In this document: positions 16,522 to 24,769 of the stretch, in pieces | How positions within the stretch are numbered: the stretch's first letter is position 1 | How the letters are laid out: every line of letters begins with the position of its first letter | Assembly: GCF_017084525.1 (NCBI RefSeq) | Contig: NZ_CP070950.1 | Location: 4,278,001 to 4,342,000, forward strand | From: Conexibacter sp. SYSU D00693 | GTDB lineage: Bacteria > Actinomycetota > Thermoleophilia > Solirubrobacterales > Solirubrobacteraceae | Length of the DNA: 64,000 nucleotides | Direction: 5' to 3' | The notes under the pieces: generated by a model | The model's database searches: none | What the model was told of the DNA's origin: nothing | Seen by the model: the letters and a program-made list of their open reading frames with translations, nothing else | Translations under genes and position numbers: made by a program

Positions 16522-18989
16522 GCGCCACCCGCGCGCAGCCCGGGCCGCCGGAGGACGGCGCCAAGCCCTCCGGCGAGGGCGCGCGCCCGCAGCGCGGCGG
16601 GCGCGAGGAGCCCGCGGGCGGGATGGGCACGGCGGGCCGGTCGGACACCCTCGAGCCGCCCGAGCCGTGGTGCCTGCGCGAGACCGGCGTGGACCGCGCC
16701 CGCCTGGGTCGCGCCGAGTCGCTCTTCGCGCTGTCCAACGGCCATCTCGGCCTGCGCGGCAACCTCGACGAGGGCGAGCCGCGCGTCGTCAGCGGCACGT
16801 ACCTCAACGGCTTCTACGAGAGCTACCCGCTCGACTACGGCGAGCGCGGCTTCGGCTTCGCCGAGGACGGCCAGACCGTCGTCAACGCCCCCGACGGCAA
16901 GATCATCCGCCTCGTCGTCGAGAACGAGCCGGTCGACGTCGAGCGCGGGACCGTCGAGCACCACGAGCGCGAGCTGGACCTGCGCGCCGGCGTGCTGCGC
17001 CGGCAGCTGCGCTGGCGCTCGGCCTACGGCCATCGCATCGAGGTGCGCACGAAGCGCATGGTCTCGTTCCTGCAGCGCAGCGTCGCGGCGATCCAGTACG
17101 AGGTCGAGGCGCTCGACGAGCCGCTGTGGGTGACGCTGCAGTCGATCCTCGTCGCCAACCAGGACGAGCGCTCGGGCGGGGAGGACCCGCGCTCGGCGCG
17201 CGCGATCGGCGACGTGCTCGATCCGCGGCTGGCGGTCGGCGGCGACCGGCGCGCCGTGCTCTGCCACGCGACCAAGCGCACCCAGCTCTCGGTCGCCTCG
17301 GGCATGGACCACGTGCTCGACGCGCCGGGCGACTGCCGCGTGAGCCTCGACGTGGAGGACGACCTCGCCCGGGTGACCGTGTCGACGCGGATCGAGCCCG
17401 GCACGCCGCTGCGCCTGACGAAGTTCCTCGCCTACCACTGGTCCTCGCGCCAGACCGTCGAGTGGCTGCGCGACCAGGTCGACGCGAGCCTCGAGGCGGC
17501 GCTGGCCGAGGGCTGGGACGGCCTGGCCGACCGCCAGAAGCGCTTCCTCGACGACTGGTGGGAGCGCGCCGACGTCGAGCTCGACGGCGACCCCGCGGTC
17601 CAGCAGGCGCTGCGCTTCGCGCTCTTCCACCTCATCCAGGCGGGCGCGCGCATCGAGGGGCGCGCGATCGCCGCGAAGGGCCAGACGGGCACGGGCTACG
17701 ACGGGCACGCGTTCTGGGACACCGAGGCCTACGTCCTGCCGGTGCTCACCTACCTCGAGCCGCGGGCGGTGCGCGACGCGCTCGAGTGGCGCTGGTCGAC
17801 GCTGCCCCAGGCACGCGAGCGCGCCGCGCAGCTCGACCTGCCGGGCGCGTCGCTGCCGTGGCGGACGATCCACGGCGAGGAGTGCTCGGGCTACTGGCCC
17901 GCGGGCCTTGCGGCGCTGCACGTCAACGCCGACGTCGCCGACGCGGTGCGCCGCTACGTCCACGTCACCGGCGACGAGGAGTTCGAGCGCCACCAGGGCT
18001 TCGACCTGCTCGTGGAGACGGCGCGCCTGTGGGCGGGCGTGGGCTGGTTCGACCGTGTCGGCACCTTCCGCATCAACGGCGTCACCGGGCCCGACGAGTA
18101 CTCCGCGCTGGTGGACAACAACGTCTTCACGAACCTCATGGCCAAGGCGAACCTCGTCGCCGCCGCGGAGGTCGCCCGCAAGCACGCCGACCGCGCCGCC
18201 GAGCTCGGGGTGGACGAGGACGAGATCGCCACGTGGGAGCGCGCCGCGCAGGCGATGTACGTCCCCTACGACGACGCGCTGCTCGTGCATCCGCAGGACC
18301 AGGACTTCACCGTCCACGACGTCTGGGACTTCGCGGCGACGCCGGCCGAGCACTACCCGCTCCTGCTGCACTACCCCTACTTCCAGCTCTACCGCCGGCA
18401 GGTCGTCAAGCAGGCCGACCTGGTGCTGGCGCTGTGGTTCCGGGGTGAGGCGTTCACCGACGAGGAGAAGCGCCGCGACTTCGAGTACTACGAGGCGATC
18501 ACCGTGCGCGACTCGTCGCTCTCGGCGTGCGCGCAGGCGGTCGTCGCGGCCGAGGTCGGCCATCTGGACCTCGCCTGGGCGTACCTGCGCGAGGCGGCGC
18601 TGACCGACATCGACGACCTCCACCACAACGCCCAGGGCGGCCTGCACATGGCGTCGCTGGCGGGCGCGGTGCTGTCGGTCACCAACGGCCTGGGCGGGTT
18701 CCGCGACGGCGACGGCATCCCGCGCTTCCGCCCGCGGCTGCCCGATCCGGTGCGGCGCGTCGCCTTCCGGCTGACGATCCGCGGCACGCGCCTGCGCGTC
18801 GAGCTCGTCCCCGGCGAGGCGCGCTACGTCGTGGAGGACGGGGAGCCGCTGACGATCGAGCACGACGGGGAGCGCTTCGAGGTCGGCGCGGACGTCGTCG
18901 CGCGGCCGCTGCCCGAGGTGCCGGACCTCGACCCGCCGCCCTTCCCCGCGGGGCGCGGACCGGGCTGCTTGGGTCCGGCGGCCGACTAG
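16518..18989 (+). CDS. glycoside hydrolase family 65 disaccharide phosphorylase
   Basis: An 823-residue inverting phosphorylase. It has an N-terminal beta-sandwich (SNGHLGLRGNLDEG), the (alpha/alpha)6 barrel (FWDTEAYVLPVLTYL, then IHGEECSGYWPAGLAALHVNADVADA) and the general acid Glu in GVTGPDEYSALVDNN. A C-terminal jelly roll includes HHNAQGGLHMASLAG. Likely substrates are trehalose, maltose or kojibiose plus phosphate; sequence alone does not separate these. The first ~45 residues are a disordered Pro/Gly/Arg-rich tail, so an internal ATG at 16623 may be the real start. Confidence 0.9.
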   Translation: MSATRAQPGPPEDGAKPSGEGARPQRGGREEPAGGMGTAGRSDTLEPPEPWCLRETGVDRARLGRAESLFALSNGHLGLRGNLDEGEPRVVSGTYLNGFYESYPLDYGERGFGFAEDGQTVVNAPDGKIIRLVVENEPVDVERGTVEHHERELDLRAGVLRRQLRWRSAYGHRIEVRTKRMVSFLQRSVAAIQYEVEALDEPLWVTLQSILVANQDERSGGEDPRSARAIGDVLDPRLAVGGDRRAVLCHATKRTQLSVASGMDHVLDAPGDCRVSLDVEDDLARVTVSTRIEPGTPLRLTKFLAYHWSSRQTVEWLRDQVDASLEAALAEGWDGLADRQKRFLDDWWERADVELDGDPAVQQALRFALFHLIQAGARIEGRAIAAKGQTGTGYDGHAFWDTEAYVLPVLTYLEPRAVRDALEWRWSTLPQARERAAQLDLPGASLPWRTIHGEECSGYWPAGLAALHVNADVADAVRRYVHVTGDEEFERHQGFDLLVETARLWAGVGWFDRVGTFRINGVTGPDEYSALVDNNVFTNLMAKANLVAAAEVARKHADRAAELGVDEDEIATWERAAQAMYVPYDDALLVHPQDQDFTVHDVWDFAATPAEHYPLLLHYPYFQLYRRQVVKQADLVLALWFRGEAFTDEEKRRDFEYYEAITVRDSSLSACAQAVVAAEVGHLDLAWAYLREAALTDIDDLHHNAQGGLHMASLAGAVLSVTNGLGGFRDGDGIPRFRPRLPDPVRRVAFRLTIRGTRLRVELVPGEARYVVEDGEPLTIEHDGERFEVGADVVARPLPEVPDLDPPPFPAGRGPGCLGPAAD

Positions 18990-19951
18990 CCCGCGGGCTG
19001 CAGGTGGCCCTCGCGCGCGGCGACGCCGCGGGCGGCGAGCTGCTCGCGCAGGCGCAGGAGCGCGAGGTCCTTGGCCTTGGCCTCGAGCATCACGTCGAAG
19101 TCCAGGCCCTCGGCGGTCTCCGTGAGGAACTGCTCGAAGGCGATCGGGTCGATCGTGTCCGCGTGGGCGCGCAGCTGGGGCAGCACCACGCGGCGCTCGA
19201 CGCGCCGGCCCTTCTTGACCTTCTGCTCCTCGACCGCGGTCTTCGGCGTCGAGTAGTGGATCTTCGGCAGGACGCCCGCCGGCCACGTGGCGAGCGCGAG
19301 CTCGAGCGCCTCGCGGTCGGGGATCCGGTCGGGGTCGTTGCAGTGGTGGTGCAGGATGTCCCAGACGACCGGGCGTCCGACCCGCTCGCTCAGGGCGAGG
19401 ACGTCGCGCAGCGAGAAGGTGCGGTCGTCGTTCTCGATGACCAGGCGGCTGCGGGCGGCGTCGGAGAGCAGCTCGAAGCCCTGGCAGAAGCGGTCCATCG
19501 CGGCGGCCGGTCCGCCGGCGGCGCCGCCGACGTGCAGGACGACGATGGACTCCGGCCCCAGGCCCATGGCGTCCATGAGCTCGGCCTGGACCTCGAGCTC
19601 GACGGCGGCCAGGCGCTGGACCTCCGCGTCCTCGGAGTTGAGGACCGTGTACTGGCCGGGGTGCGTCGTCAGCCGGATGCCGAGCTCGCGGGCGCGGGCG
19701 CCGACCTCGGCGAGGCGATCGGCGAAGCGCGCGGGCTGGTCGCGGAACTGCGTGAGCTCCGGGTGCGAGGCGTAGGGCGCCAGCCCGGTGGCCATCCGGT
19801 AGAAGCGGATGTCGGTGTCGTCCAGGTAGCCCAGGATCGCCTCGAGGTGGTCCAGCGAGACGCCCAGCGACGGCTCGGACTGCCAGCGGCGGGTGTCGTG
19901 CGAGGGCAGCCCGCCCGCACCGAGGACCTTGACCGCGAACCCGAGGCGCAT
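18986..19951 (-). CDS. uvsE: UV DNA damage endonuclease UvsE/UVDE
   Basis: A 321-residue TIM-barrel nuclease of the UVDE family, which nicks 5' of UV photoproducts and some abasic sites. Seen: the N-terminal LGFAVKVLG, barrel motifs TTHPGQYTVLNS and VLHVGGAAGG, metal ligands in VIENDD and VVWDILHHHCND, and KIHYSTPK. Length and order match Deinococcus/Bacillus UvsE. The ATG chosen gives the family's standard N-terminus. It converges with the GH65 gene with shared CTAG stops. Confidence 0.94.
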   Translation of the reverse strand: MRLGFAVKVLGAGGLPSHDTRRWQSEPSLGVSLDHLEAILGYLDDTDIRFYRMATGLAPYASHPELTQFRDQPARFADRLAEVGARARELGIRLTTHPGQYTVLNSEDAEVQRLAAVELEVQAELMDAMGLGPESIVVLHVGGAAGGPAAAMDRFCQGFELLSDAARSRLVIENDDRTFSLRDVLALSERVGRPVVWDILHHHCNDPDRIPDREALELALATWPAGVLPKIHYSTPKTAVEEQKVKKGRRVERRVVLPQLRAHADTIDPIAFEQFLTETAEGLDFDVMLEAKAKDLALLRLREQLAARGVAAREGHLQPAG

Positions 19952-20063
19952 CGTCGGTGCGCTACCCGTGCCCCATGGCGCGCACGCGCCCGGACGGCGG
20001 GCCTGGCGCGCCGCGGCGCCCGCGGGCGATGGGCTGTCGCGCGGCGCGGGTATCCGCGGCGGC

Positions 20064-21026
20064 GTGACCGACCAGGACGTCCACCTCGTCCGCGCCCGCC
20101 AGGCCCTGCGCAACGCCGTTGCGGTCGTCCCGCACACCGACGCCGACGGCCTGGCGTCCGGGGCCATCGCGCTGCGCGAGCGCGGGGAGGGGGCCCAGGC
20201 GGCGGTGCTCCTGCGCCGTGGCGAGTCGCCGTTCGCCGACGGCGCGCCGCTGCCCGACGGGCCGCTGGCGGTCCTCGACTGGGGCGTGCGTGAGCTCGAC
20301 CGTCCCGGCGTGCTGGTGGACCACCACGTCCCCGAGGCGGCGCCCCGCGACGACCAGGTCGTGGTGTCGTCCTACGGCGAGGAGCCCGAGGTCCCGACGG
20401 CCGTGGTCATGCGCCGGCTGCTCCCCGACGCCCCCGCGTGGCTGGCGGCCGTCGGCGCGGTGGGCGACCTCGGCGACCGGGGCCTCGCGCTGCCGGAGTG
20501 CGCGGGCGCGCCGAAGACCGCGGTCAGGAAGCTCGCGGCGCTCGTCAACGCCCCGCGCCGGCTGCCCGACGGCCCCGTGCGCACCGCGCTCGCGCTGCTC
20601 GTCGAGCACCCCGACGCGGCCGGCGCGCTGCGCGACCCGCGGATCGCGGAGCTCGAGGAGGCCAAGCGGGCGTGGCGCGCCGAGCTCGACCGCGTCCTCC
20701 GCACCGCCCCGGTCGTGGGGGACCGCGCGGCCGTCCTGCGCTTCTCGAGCCCGTGCCAGGTCCACGGCCTCGTCGCGACGACCTGGGCCCGCCGCCTCGC
20801 GCCGCGGATGGTCGTCGCCGCCAACGAGGGCTACGTCCCGGGCCGCGTCCACTTCTCCGTGCGCGGCGGCGCGGGCTCGCTCCCGGCGCAGCTGCGCGCC
20901 GCGCTCCCGGGGACCGACGCGCCGGAGTTCGCCCACGGCCACGACCGCGCGACCGGCGGCGCGCTCGACCCCGACGAGTTCGAGCGGCTGCTCGAGGGGC
21001 TGGGGCTGGCGGCGGCGCGGGTGTAG
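20064..21026 (+). CDS. DHH-family phosphoesterase
   Basis: A 320-residue protein with motif I VVPHTDADGLASGAIAL, motif II LDWG and motif III VLVDHHVPEAA, the metal-binding signature of RecJ/DHH enzymes. The C-terminal part carries the GRVHFSVRGG strand of DHHA1-type substrate domains. It is shorter than RecJ, so it may act on oligonucleotides, cyclic dinucleotides or small phosphates. GTG start with TATCCG 7 nt upstream and no ribosome-binding site. Confidence 0.85.
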   Translation: MTDQDVHLVRARQALRNAVAVVPHTDADGLASGAIALRERGEGAQAAVLLRRGESPFADGAPLPDGPLAVLDWGVRELDRPGVLVDHHVPEAAPRDDQVVVSSYGEEPEVPTAVVMRRLLPDAPAWLAAVGAVGDLGDRGLALPECAGAPKTAVRKLAALVNAPRRLPDGPVRTALALLVEHPDAAGALRDPRIAELEEAKRAWRAELDRVLRTAPVVGDRAAVLRFSSPCQVHGLVATTWARRLAPRMVVAANEGYVPGRVHFSVRGGAGSLPAQLRAALPGTDAPEFAHGHDRATGGALDPDEFERLLEGLGLAAARV

Positions 21027-21081
21027 GGGCGCTGGCCGGCCGGACCGCCGCGGCGTCCCGCTCGGGCGGTCGCGGTGGTTC

Positions 21082-21134
21082 GTGGCGGTCGCTGGTCGGC
21101 CCTGAGGGAGGGGAAGCCGCCCGCGGTCACGTCC
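21082..21134. repeat. 53-base linker repeat, copy 1
   Basis: Starts GTGGCGGTCGCTGGTCGGCC and ends GCCGCCCGCGGTCACGTCC. By eye 46 of 53 positions match 38560-38612 without gaps. It precedes the type A and type B palindromes here, in the same order as at 38.6 kb. The whole stretch 21027-21288 has no gene. Confidence 0.75.
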
Positions 21135-21158
21135 CGAGGGCGGTCGTGCCGGTTCAGG

Positions 21159-21215
21159 CGATCGTGACCCTGTCATCTCCGGCGTCCCACGCCGGAGATG
21201 ACAGGGTCACGATCG
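21159..21215. repeat. type A palindromic element, copy 1 (perfect 27-bp arms)
   Basis: Left arm 21159-21185 (CGATCGTGACCC ... CCGGCGT) and right arm 21189-21215 are exact reverse complements around a 3-nt loop CCC. The core ACCCTGTCATCTCCGGCGT recurs at 38521 and 38689. There is no T-tract, so it is not a classical terminator. It sits between converging genes (DHH protein and SRPBCC protein). Confidence 0.88.
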
Positions 21216-21230
21216 TCGGCGGCCGCAGGA

Positions 21231-21284
21231 CATCGAGTGGCGTCCGACGTCGTCCCATGACGTCGACCCGCCGACGGATGGCCC
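21231..21284. repeat. type B palindromic element, copy 2
   Basis: Begins CATCGAGTGGCG and ends CGCCGACGGATGGCCC as in copies 1 and 3. The inner stem differs (CGACGTC ... GACGTCG). It ends 5 nt before the stop codon of the converging SRPBCC gene. Confidence 0.75.
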
Positions 21285-21288
21285 GGAG

Positions 21289-21759
21289 TCAGCGCGTCGC
21301 GGTCTGCTCCACGCTCCCGCGCCACTCGCCCGTCTCGCCGCCGGGGCCGCGGGCCTCGATCATCGCCTTGAAGCGCTCGAGGTCGCCCTTGACGCGGCGC
21401 TTGACCAGGCCGAGGGCGTCGCCGACCTTCTCGGCCGGGCCCTCGGGCTGGTAGTCCAGCTGGACCATGATCCGCGTGTGGCCCTCGCCCACGCGGTGGA
21501 AGGTCACGACGCCCGCGTGCTCCGCGCCCGCCTCGGACTCCCAGGCGATGCGCTGGTCGGGCGTCTGCTCGGTGATCTCGGCCTCGAACTCCTTCGCGCG
21601 GCCGGCGACCTTGGTGCGCCAGCGCAGGTGGGTCTCGTCGAGCTGCCGGATCTCCTCGACGCCCTCCATGAACTTCGGGAACTCCTCGAACTGGGTCCAC
21701 TGGTCGTAGGCGGTCCGCACGGGGACGCCCACGTCGATGCTCTGCTCGATCGTCGACAT
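21289..21759 (-). CDS. SRPBCC/cyclase-dehydrase family protein
   Basis: A 156-residue START-like domain: MSTIEQSIDVGVPVRTAYDQWTQFEEFPKFMEGVEEI is the family's N-terminal strand-helix. It continues with the sheet (RIAWESEAG, VTFHRVGEGHTRI) and the closing helix VKRRVKGDLERFKAMIEAR. Coenzyme Q-binding COQ10/cyclase-like proteins of this size are very common in actinobacteria; the ligand is unknown. The short start at 21759 was preferred since the upstream extension is Arg/Pro-rich. Confidence 0.88.
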   Translation of the reverse strand: MSTIEQSIDVGVPVRTAYDQWTQFEEFPKFMEGVEEIRQLDETHLRWRTKVAGRAKEFEAEITEQTPDQRIAWESEAGAEHAGVVTFHRVGEGHTRIMVQLDYQPEGPAEKVGDALGLVKRRVKGDLERFKAMIEARGPGGETGEWRGSVEQTATR

Positions 21760-21850
21760 GCCCCTCGGGGTCCCCGGCGACCTCGCCGCCATGCGTGGTC
21801 AGGACCCGCGTCAGGACGTCCTGGCGCCGCGCGACCATGTGCGGCCCCCG

Positions 21851-24769
21851 ATGCCACTCGAGCTCGTCACCGGCCCCGCGAACGCCGCCAAGGCGGGCGT
21901 CGTCCTGGACGCGATGCGCCGCGACCAGGACCGCGACCCGATCCTCGTCGTGCCGACGTTCGCGGACGTCGAGCGCTACCGGCGCGAGCTCGCCGAGGGC
22001 GGCGTCGTCTTCGGCGCGCAGGTCCTGCGCTTCGCCTGGCTCACCCGGGAGGTCGGGCGGCGCGCGGGGGTGCGCGAGCGCCCGCTGGGCCGCCTGGCGC
22101 GCGAGCGCGCGGCGGTGGCCGCCACGGCGGCGGCGACGCTCGACCGCCTCGCGCCCGCGGCGGCGACCGACGGCTTCCCCGCCGCGCTGCTGCGCCTGGT
22201 CGCCGAGCTCGAGCAGGGCCGCATCGACCCGCCCCGCTTGACCCGCGCGCTGCGTGACTGGGCGGGCGACGACGAGGGCCGCCGCGCCTACGGCGACGAG
22301 GTCAGCGCGCTCTACGCCGGCTACCGCCGCGTCCTCGAGCGCCTGGGGCGCAAGGACGACGACCTCGCGGCCGGCGCGGCGCTCGACGCGCTGCGCCTGG
22401 CGCCGCACACCTGGGGCTCCACGCCGGTGCTCTTCTACGGCTTCGACGACCTCGAGCCGCTGCAGCTCGACGCGATCGACACGCTCGCCAACCACGCGGG
22501 CGCCGAGGTCACCTTCGCGCTGACCTTCGAGGCGGGCCGCGAGGCGACGAAGGCGCGCGCCCGGACGCACGCCGACCTCCTCGCCCTGGGCGCCACCGAG
22601 CGCACGCTGCCGGCCCAGGACGACCACTACGCGCCGCACGCGCGCGTCGCGCTGCACCACGTCGAGCGCTCGCTGCTCGAGCCCAAGGCCAAGAAGGTCG
22701 CCGCGGGCGGCGCCGTGCGCTGCCTGGCGGGCGGCGGCGAGCGGGCCGAGGCCGAGCTCGTCGCCGGCCACGTCAAGCGCCTGATCACCCGCGAGGGGCT
22801 CGCGCCCGACGACGTGGCGATCGTCCACCGCGGCCTGCGCGACGCGGCGCCGCTGCTCGAGCAGGTGCTGCGCGCCGCGGGCGTGCCGGCCGCGATCGAG
22901 CGCCCGGTCCCCGCCGGCCACACCGCGCTCGGGCGCGCCGTCGTCGCGCTGCTGCGCTGTGCCACCGGGGAGGGGACCGCCGACGACCTCCTCGCCTGGC
23001 TGCGCGCGCCCGGCCTGCTCGAGGTGCCCGCCTTCGCCGACGAGCTCGAGGCGACCTGCCGGCGCGAGGGCGCTCGCACCGTCGCCGAGGCCCGGGCGAT
23101 CTGGGAGCAGTCCCGCTGGCCGCTCGACGCTCTGGACCGCGTCGCCGCCGCGGCACAGCGCGGGCCGAAGGAGCTGTGCGAGCGCCTGGCGGGTGAGGCA
23201 GCGGCCCTGCTCGCCGCGCCGTGGCGGCGCCAGGCGCGCGTGCTCGACGGCTCCGAGGTGGCCGACGCGCAGGTCGCGGCCCGGCTGCGCTCGGCGCTGC
23301 GCGAGCTCGGTGGGCTGCCGCCCGAGCTCGTCCCCGACGCCGCCGGCCTCGCCGGCCTGCTCGCCCGCCTCGACGTCCACCTCGGCGACCCGCCCGGCCC
23401 CGGTCGCGTCACCGTCGCCACCCCGCTGCAGCTGCGCGCCCGCCGCGTCCGCGCGCTGTTCTGCATGGGTCTCCAGGAGGGCGTCTTCCCGGCCCCCGGC
23501 CGCCCCGAGCCGTTCCTCGGCGACGAGGAGCGCCGCGAGGTGAACGCCGCCTCGGGCCTGCGGCTGCGCCTGCACGAGGACCGCCTCGCCGCCGAGCGCC
23601 ACCTGCTCTACGTCACCGTCTCGCGGCCCACCGACCTGCTCGTCCTCTCGTGGCACGACGCCGACGACGAGGGCAAGCCCCTCGCGCGCTCCCCGTTCGT
23701 GGACGACGTCTGCGACCTGCTGCGCGGCGACCTCGTCGCCAAGGCCGAGCGCCGCGAGCTCGGAGAGGCCGGGTGGGCGGCCGGCGACGCGCCGACCGAG
23801 CACGACGCCGCGCGGGCCGCCGCCGCGCAGCGCCCCGCCGTCGCCGAGGCGCCGATCCCGCCGCTGCGCCACGAGCCCGTCCTGCAGGCGCTGCGCGACC
23901 GCCCGTCGTGGTCGGCGTCCGGCCTCGAGGCCTGGGCGGCCTGCCCGGTCCGCTGGCTCGTGGAGCGCCAGCTGCGGCCCGAGACGCTCGTCCCCGACCC
24001 CGAGCCGCTCGTACGCGGCAGCCTCGCCCACCAGGTGCTCGAGGACGCGCTCAAGGCGCTGACCGAGGCCGGCCACGGGCTCACGCCGCAGGGCCTCCCG
24101 CGCGCCCGGGCGCTCCTGCGGGAGGCCCTCGACGAGCACGCCGAGCACTTCCGCATCTCGGTCAACCCCGAGCGCCTGCGCTCCGCGCTGCGCCGCCTCG
24201 AGGTCGACCTCGTCGCCTGCCTCGAGCACGCCGCGCACGCCGGCAGCACGTTCACCCCCGAGCGCTTCGAGCTGCGCTTCGGCGGCCACGACGACCCGCT
24301 GCCCGCCCTCGAGCTCCTCGACGGCGAGCTCAGGCTCCAGGGCCGGATCGACCGCCTCGACCTCGGCCCCGGCGGCACCGAGGCGATCGTCTACGACTAC
24401 AAGGGCCGCACCGCGCCCCGCCCGGCGGACTGGGGCGAGCAGGGCAAGCTGCAGGTGGGCCTCTACATGCTCGCCGTCGAGCACCTGCTCGGCCTCCGCG
24501 CCGCCGGCGGCTTCTACCAGCCGCTCAACGCGTCGGCGCCCATCGCCCGCGGCGTGCTGCGCGCGGGGAGCGACCCCGGCCTGCGCCTCACCCGCGGCGA
24601 CCGCCGCCCCGACGAGGAGGTCGACGCGGTCCTCGACGCCTGCACGCAGGCGGCCTGCACCGCGGTGCGCGAGATCCGCGCCGGCAAGCTGGAGGCACGC
24701 CCGCACAGCTGTGGCCCGCAGGGCTGCCAGTACCCGTCGATCTGCCGCGCCGAGGTCGCGTCGCAGTGA
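21851..24769 (+). CDS. AddB-like helicase-nuclease subunit (PD-(D/E)XK)
   Basis: A 972-residue protein. The N-terminus has a decayed P-loop (TGPANAAKAG), as in AddB-type subunits that no longer act as a helicase. The C-terminal RecB-like nuclease shows IDRLDLGPGG followed by AIVYDYKGRTAP (the Asp and DYK catalytic residues). One Cys (WAACPVRWLVE) plus a final cluster (CGPQGCQYPSIC) gives the four-cysteine iron-sulfur 'staple' pattern. With the next gene, overlapping by 4 nt, it should form an AddAB-type complex that resects double-strand breaks for recombination. Confidence 0.87.
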   Translation: MPLELVTGPANAAKAGVVLDAMRRDQDRDPILVVPTFADVERYRRELAEGGVVFGAQVLRFAWLTREVGRRAGVRERPLGRLARERAAVAATAAATLDRLAPAAATDGFPAALLRLVAELEQGRIDPPRLTRALRDWAGDDEGRRAYGDEVSALYAGYRRVLERLGRKDDDLAAGAALDALRLAPHTWGSTPVLFYGFDDLEPLQLDAIDTLANHAGAEVTFALTFEAGREATKARARTHADLLALGATERTLPAQDDHYAPHARVALHHVERSLLEPKAKKVAAGGAVRCLAGGGERAEAELVAGHVKRLITREGLAPDDVAIVHRGLRDAAPLLEQVLRAAGVPAAIERPVPAGHTALGRAVVALLRCATGEGTADDLLAWLRAPGLLEVPAFADELEATCRREGARTVAEARAIWEQSRWPLDALDRVAAAAQRGPKELCERLAGEAAALLAAPWRRQARVLDGSEVADAQVAARLRSALRELGGLPPELVPDAAGLAGLLARLDVHLGDPPGPGRVTVATPLQLRARRVRALFCMGLQEGVFPAPGRPEPFLGDEERREVNAASGLRLRLHEDRLAAERHLLYVTVSRPTDLLVLSWHDADDEGKPLARSPFVDDVCDLLRGDLVAKAERRELGEAGWAAGDAPTEHDAARAAAAQRPAVAEAPIPPLRHEPVLQALRDRPSWSASGLEAWAACPVRWLVERQLRPETLVPDPEPLVRGSLAHQVLEDALKALTEAGHGLTPQGLPRARALLREALDEHAEHFRISVNPERLRSALRRLEVDLVACLEHAAHAGSTFTPERFELRFGGHDDPLPALELLDGELRLQGRIDRLDLGPGGTEAIVYDYKGRTAPRPADWGEQGKLQVGLYMLAVEHLLGLRAAGGFYQPLNASAPIARGVLRAGSDPGLRLTRGDRRPDEEVDAVLDACTQAACTAVREIRAGKLEARPHSCGPQGCQYPSICRAEVASQ

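Noticed and set aside
21159-21215. Type A palindrome as a simple rho-independent terminator
   Set aside because: No T-tract on either strand, and copies also occur away from gene ends at 38.5-38.7 kb. A secondary terminator role is still possible.
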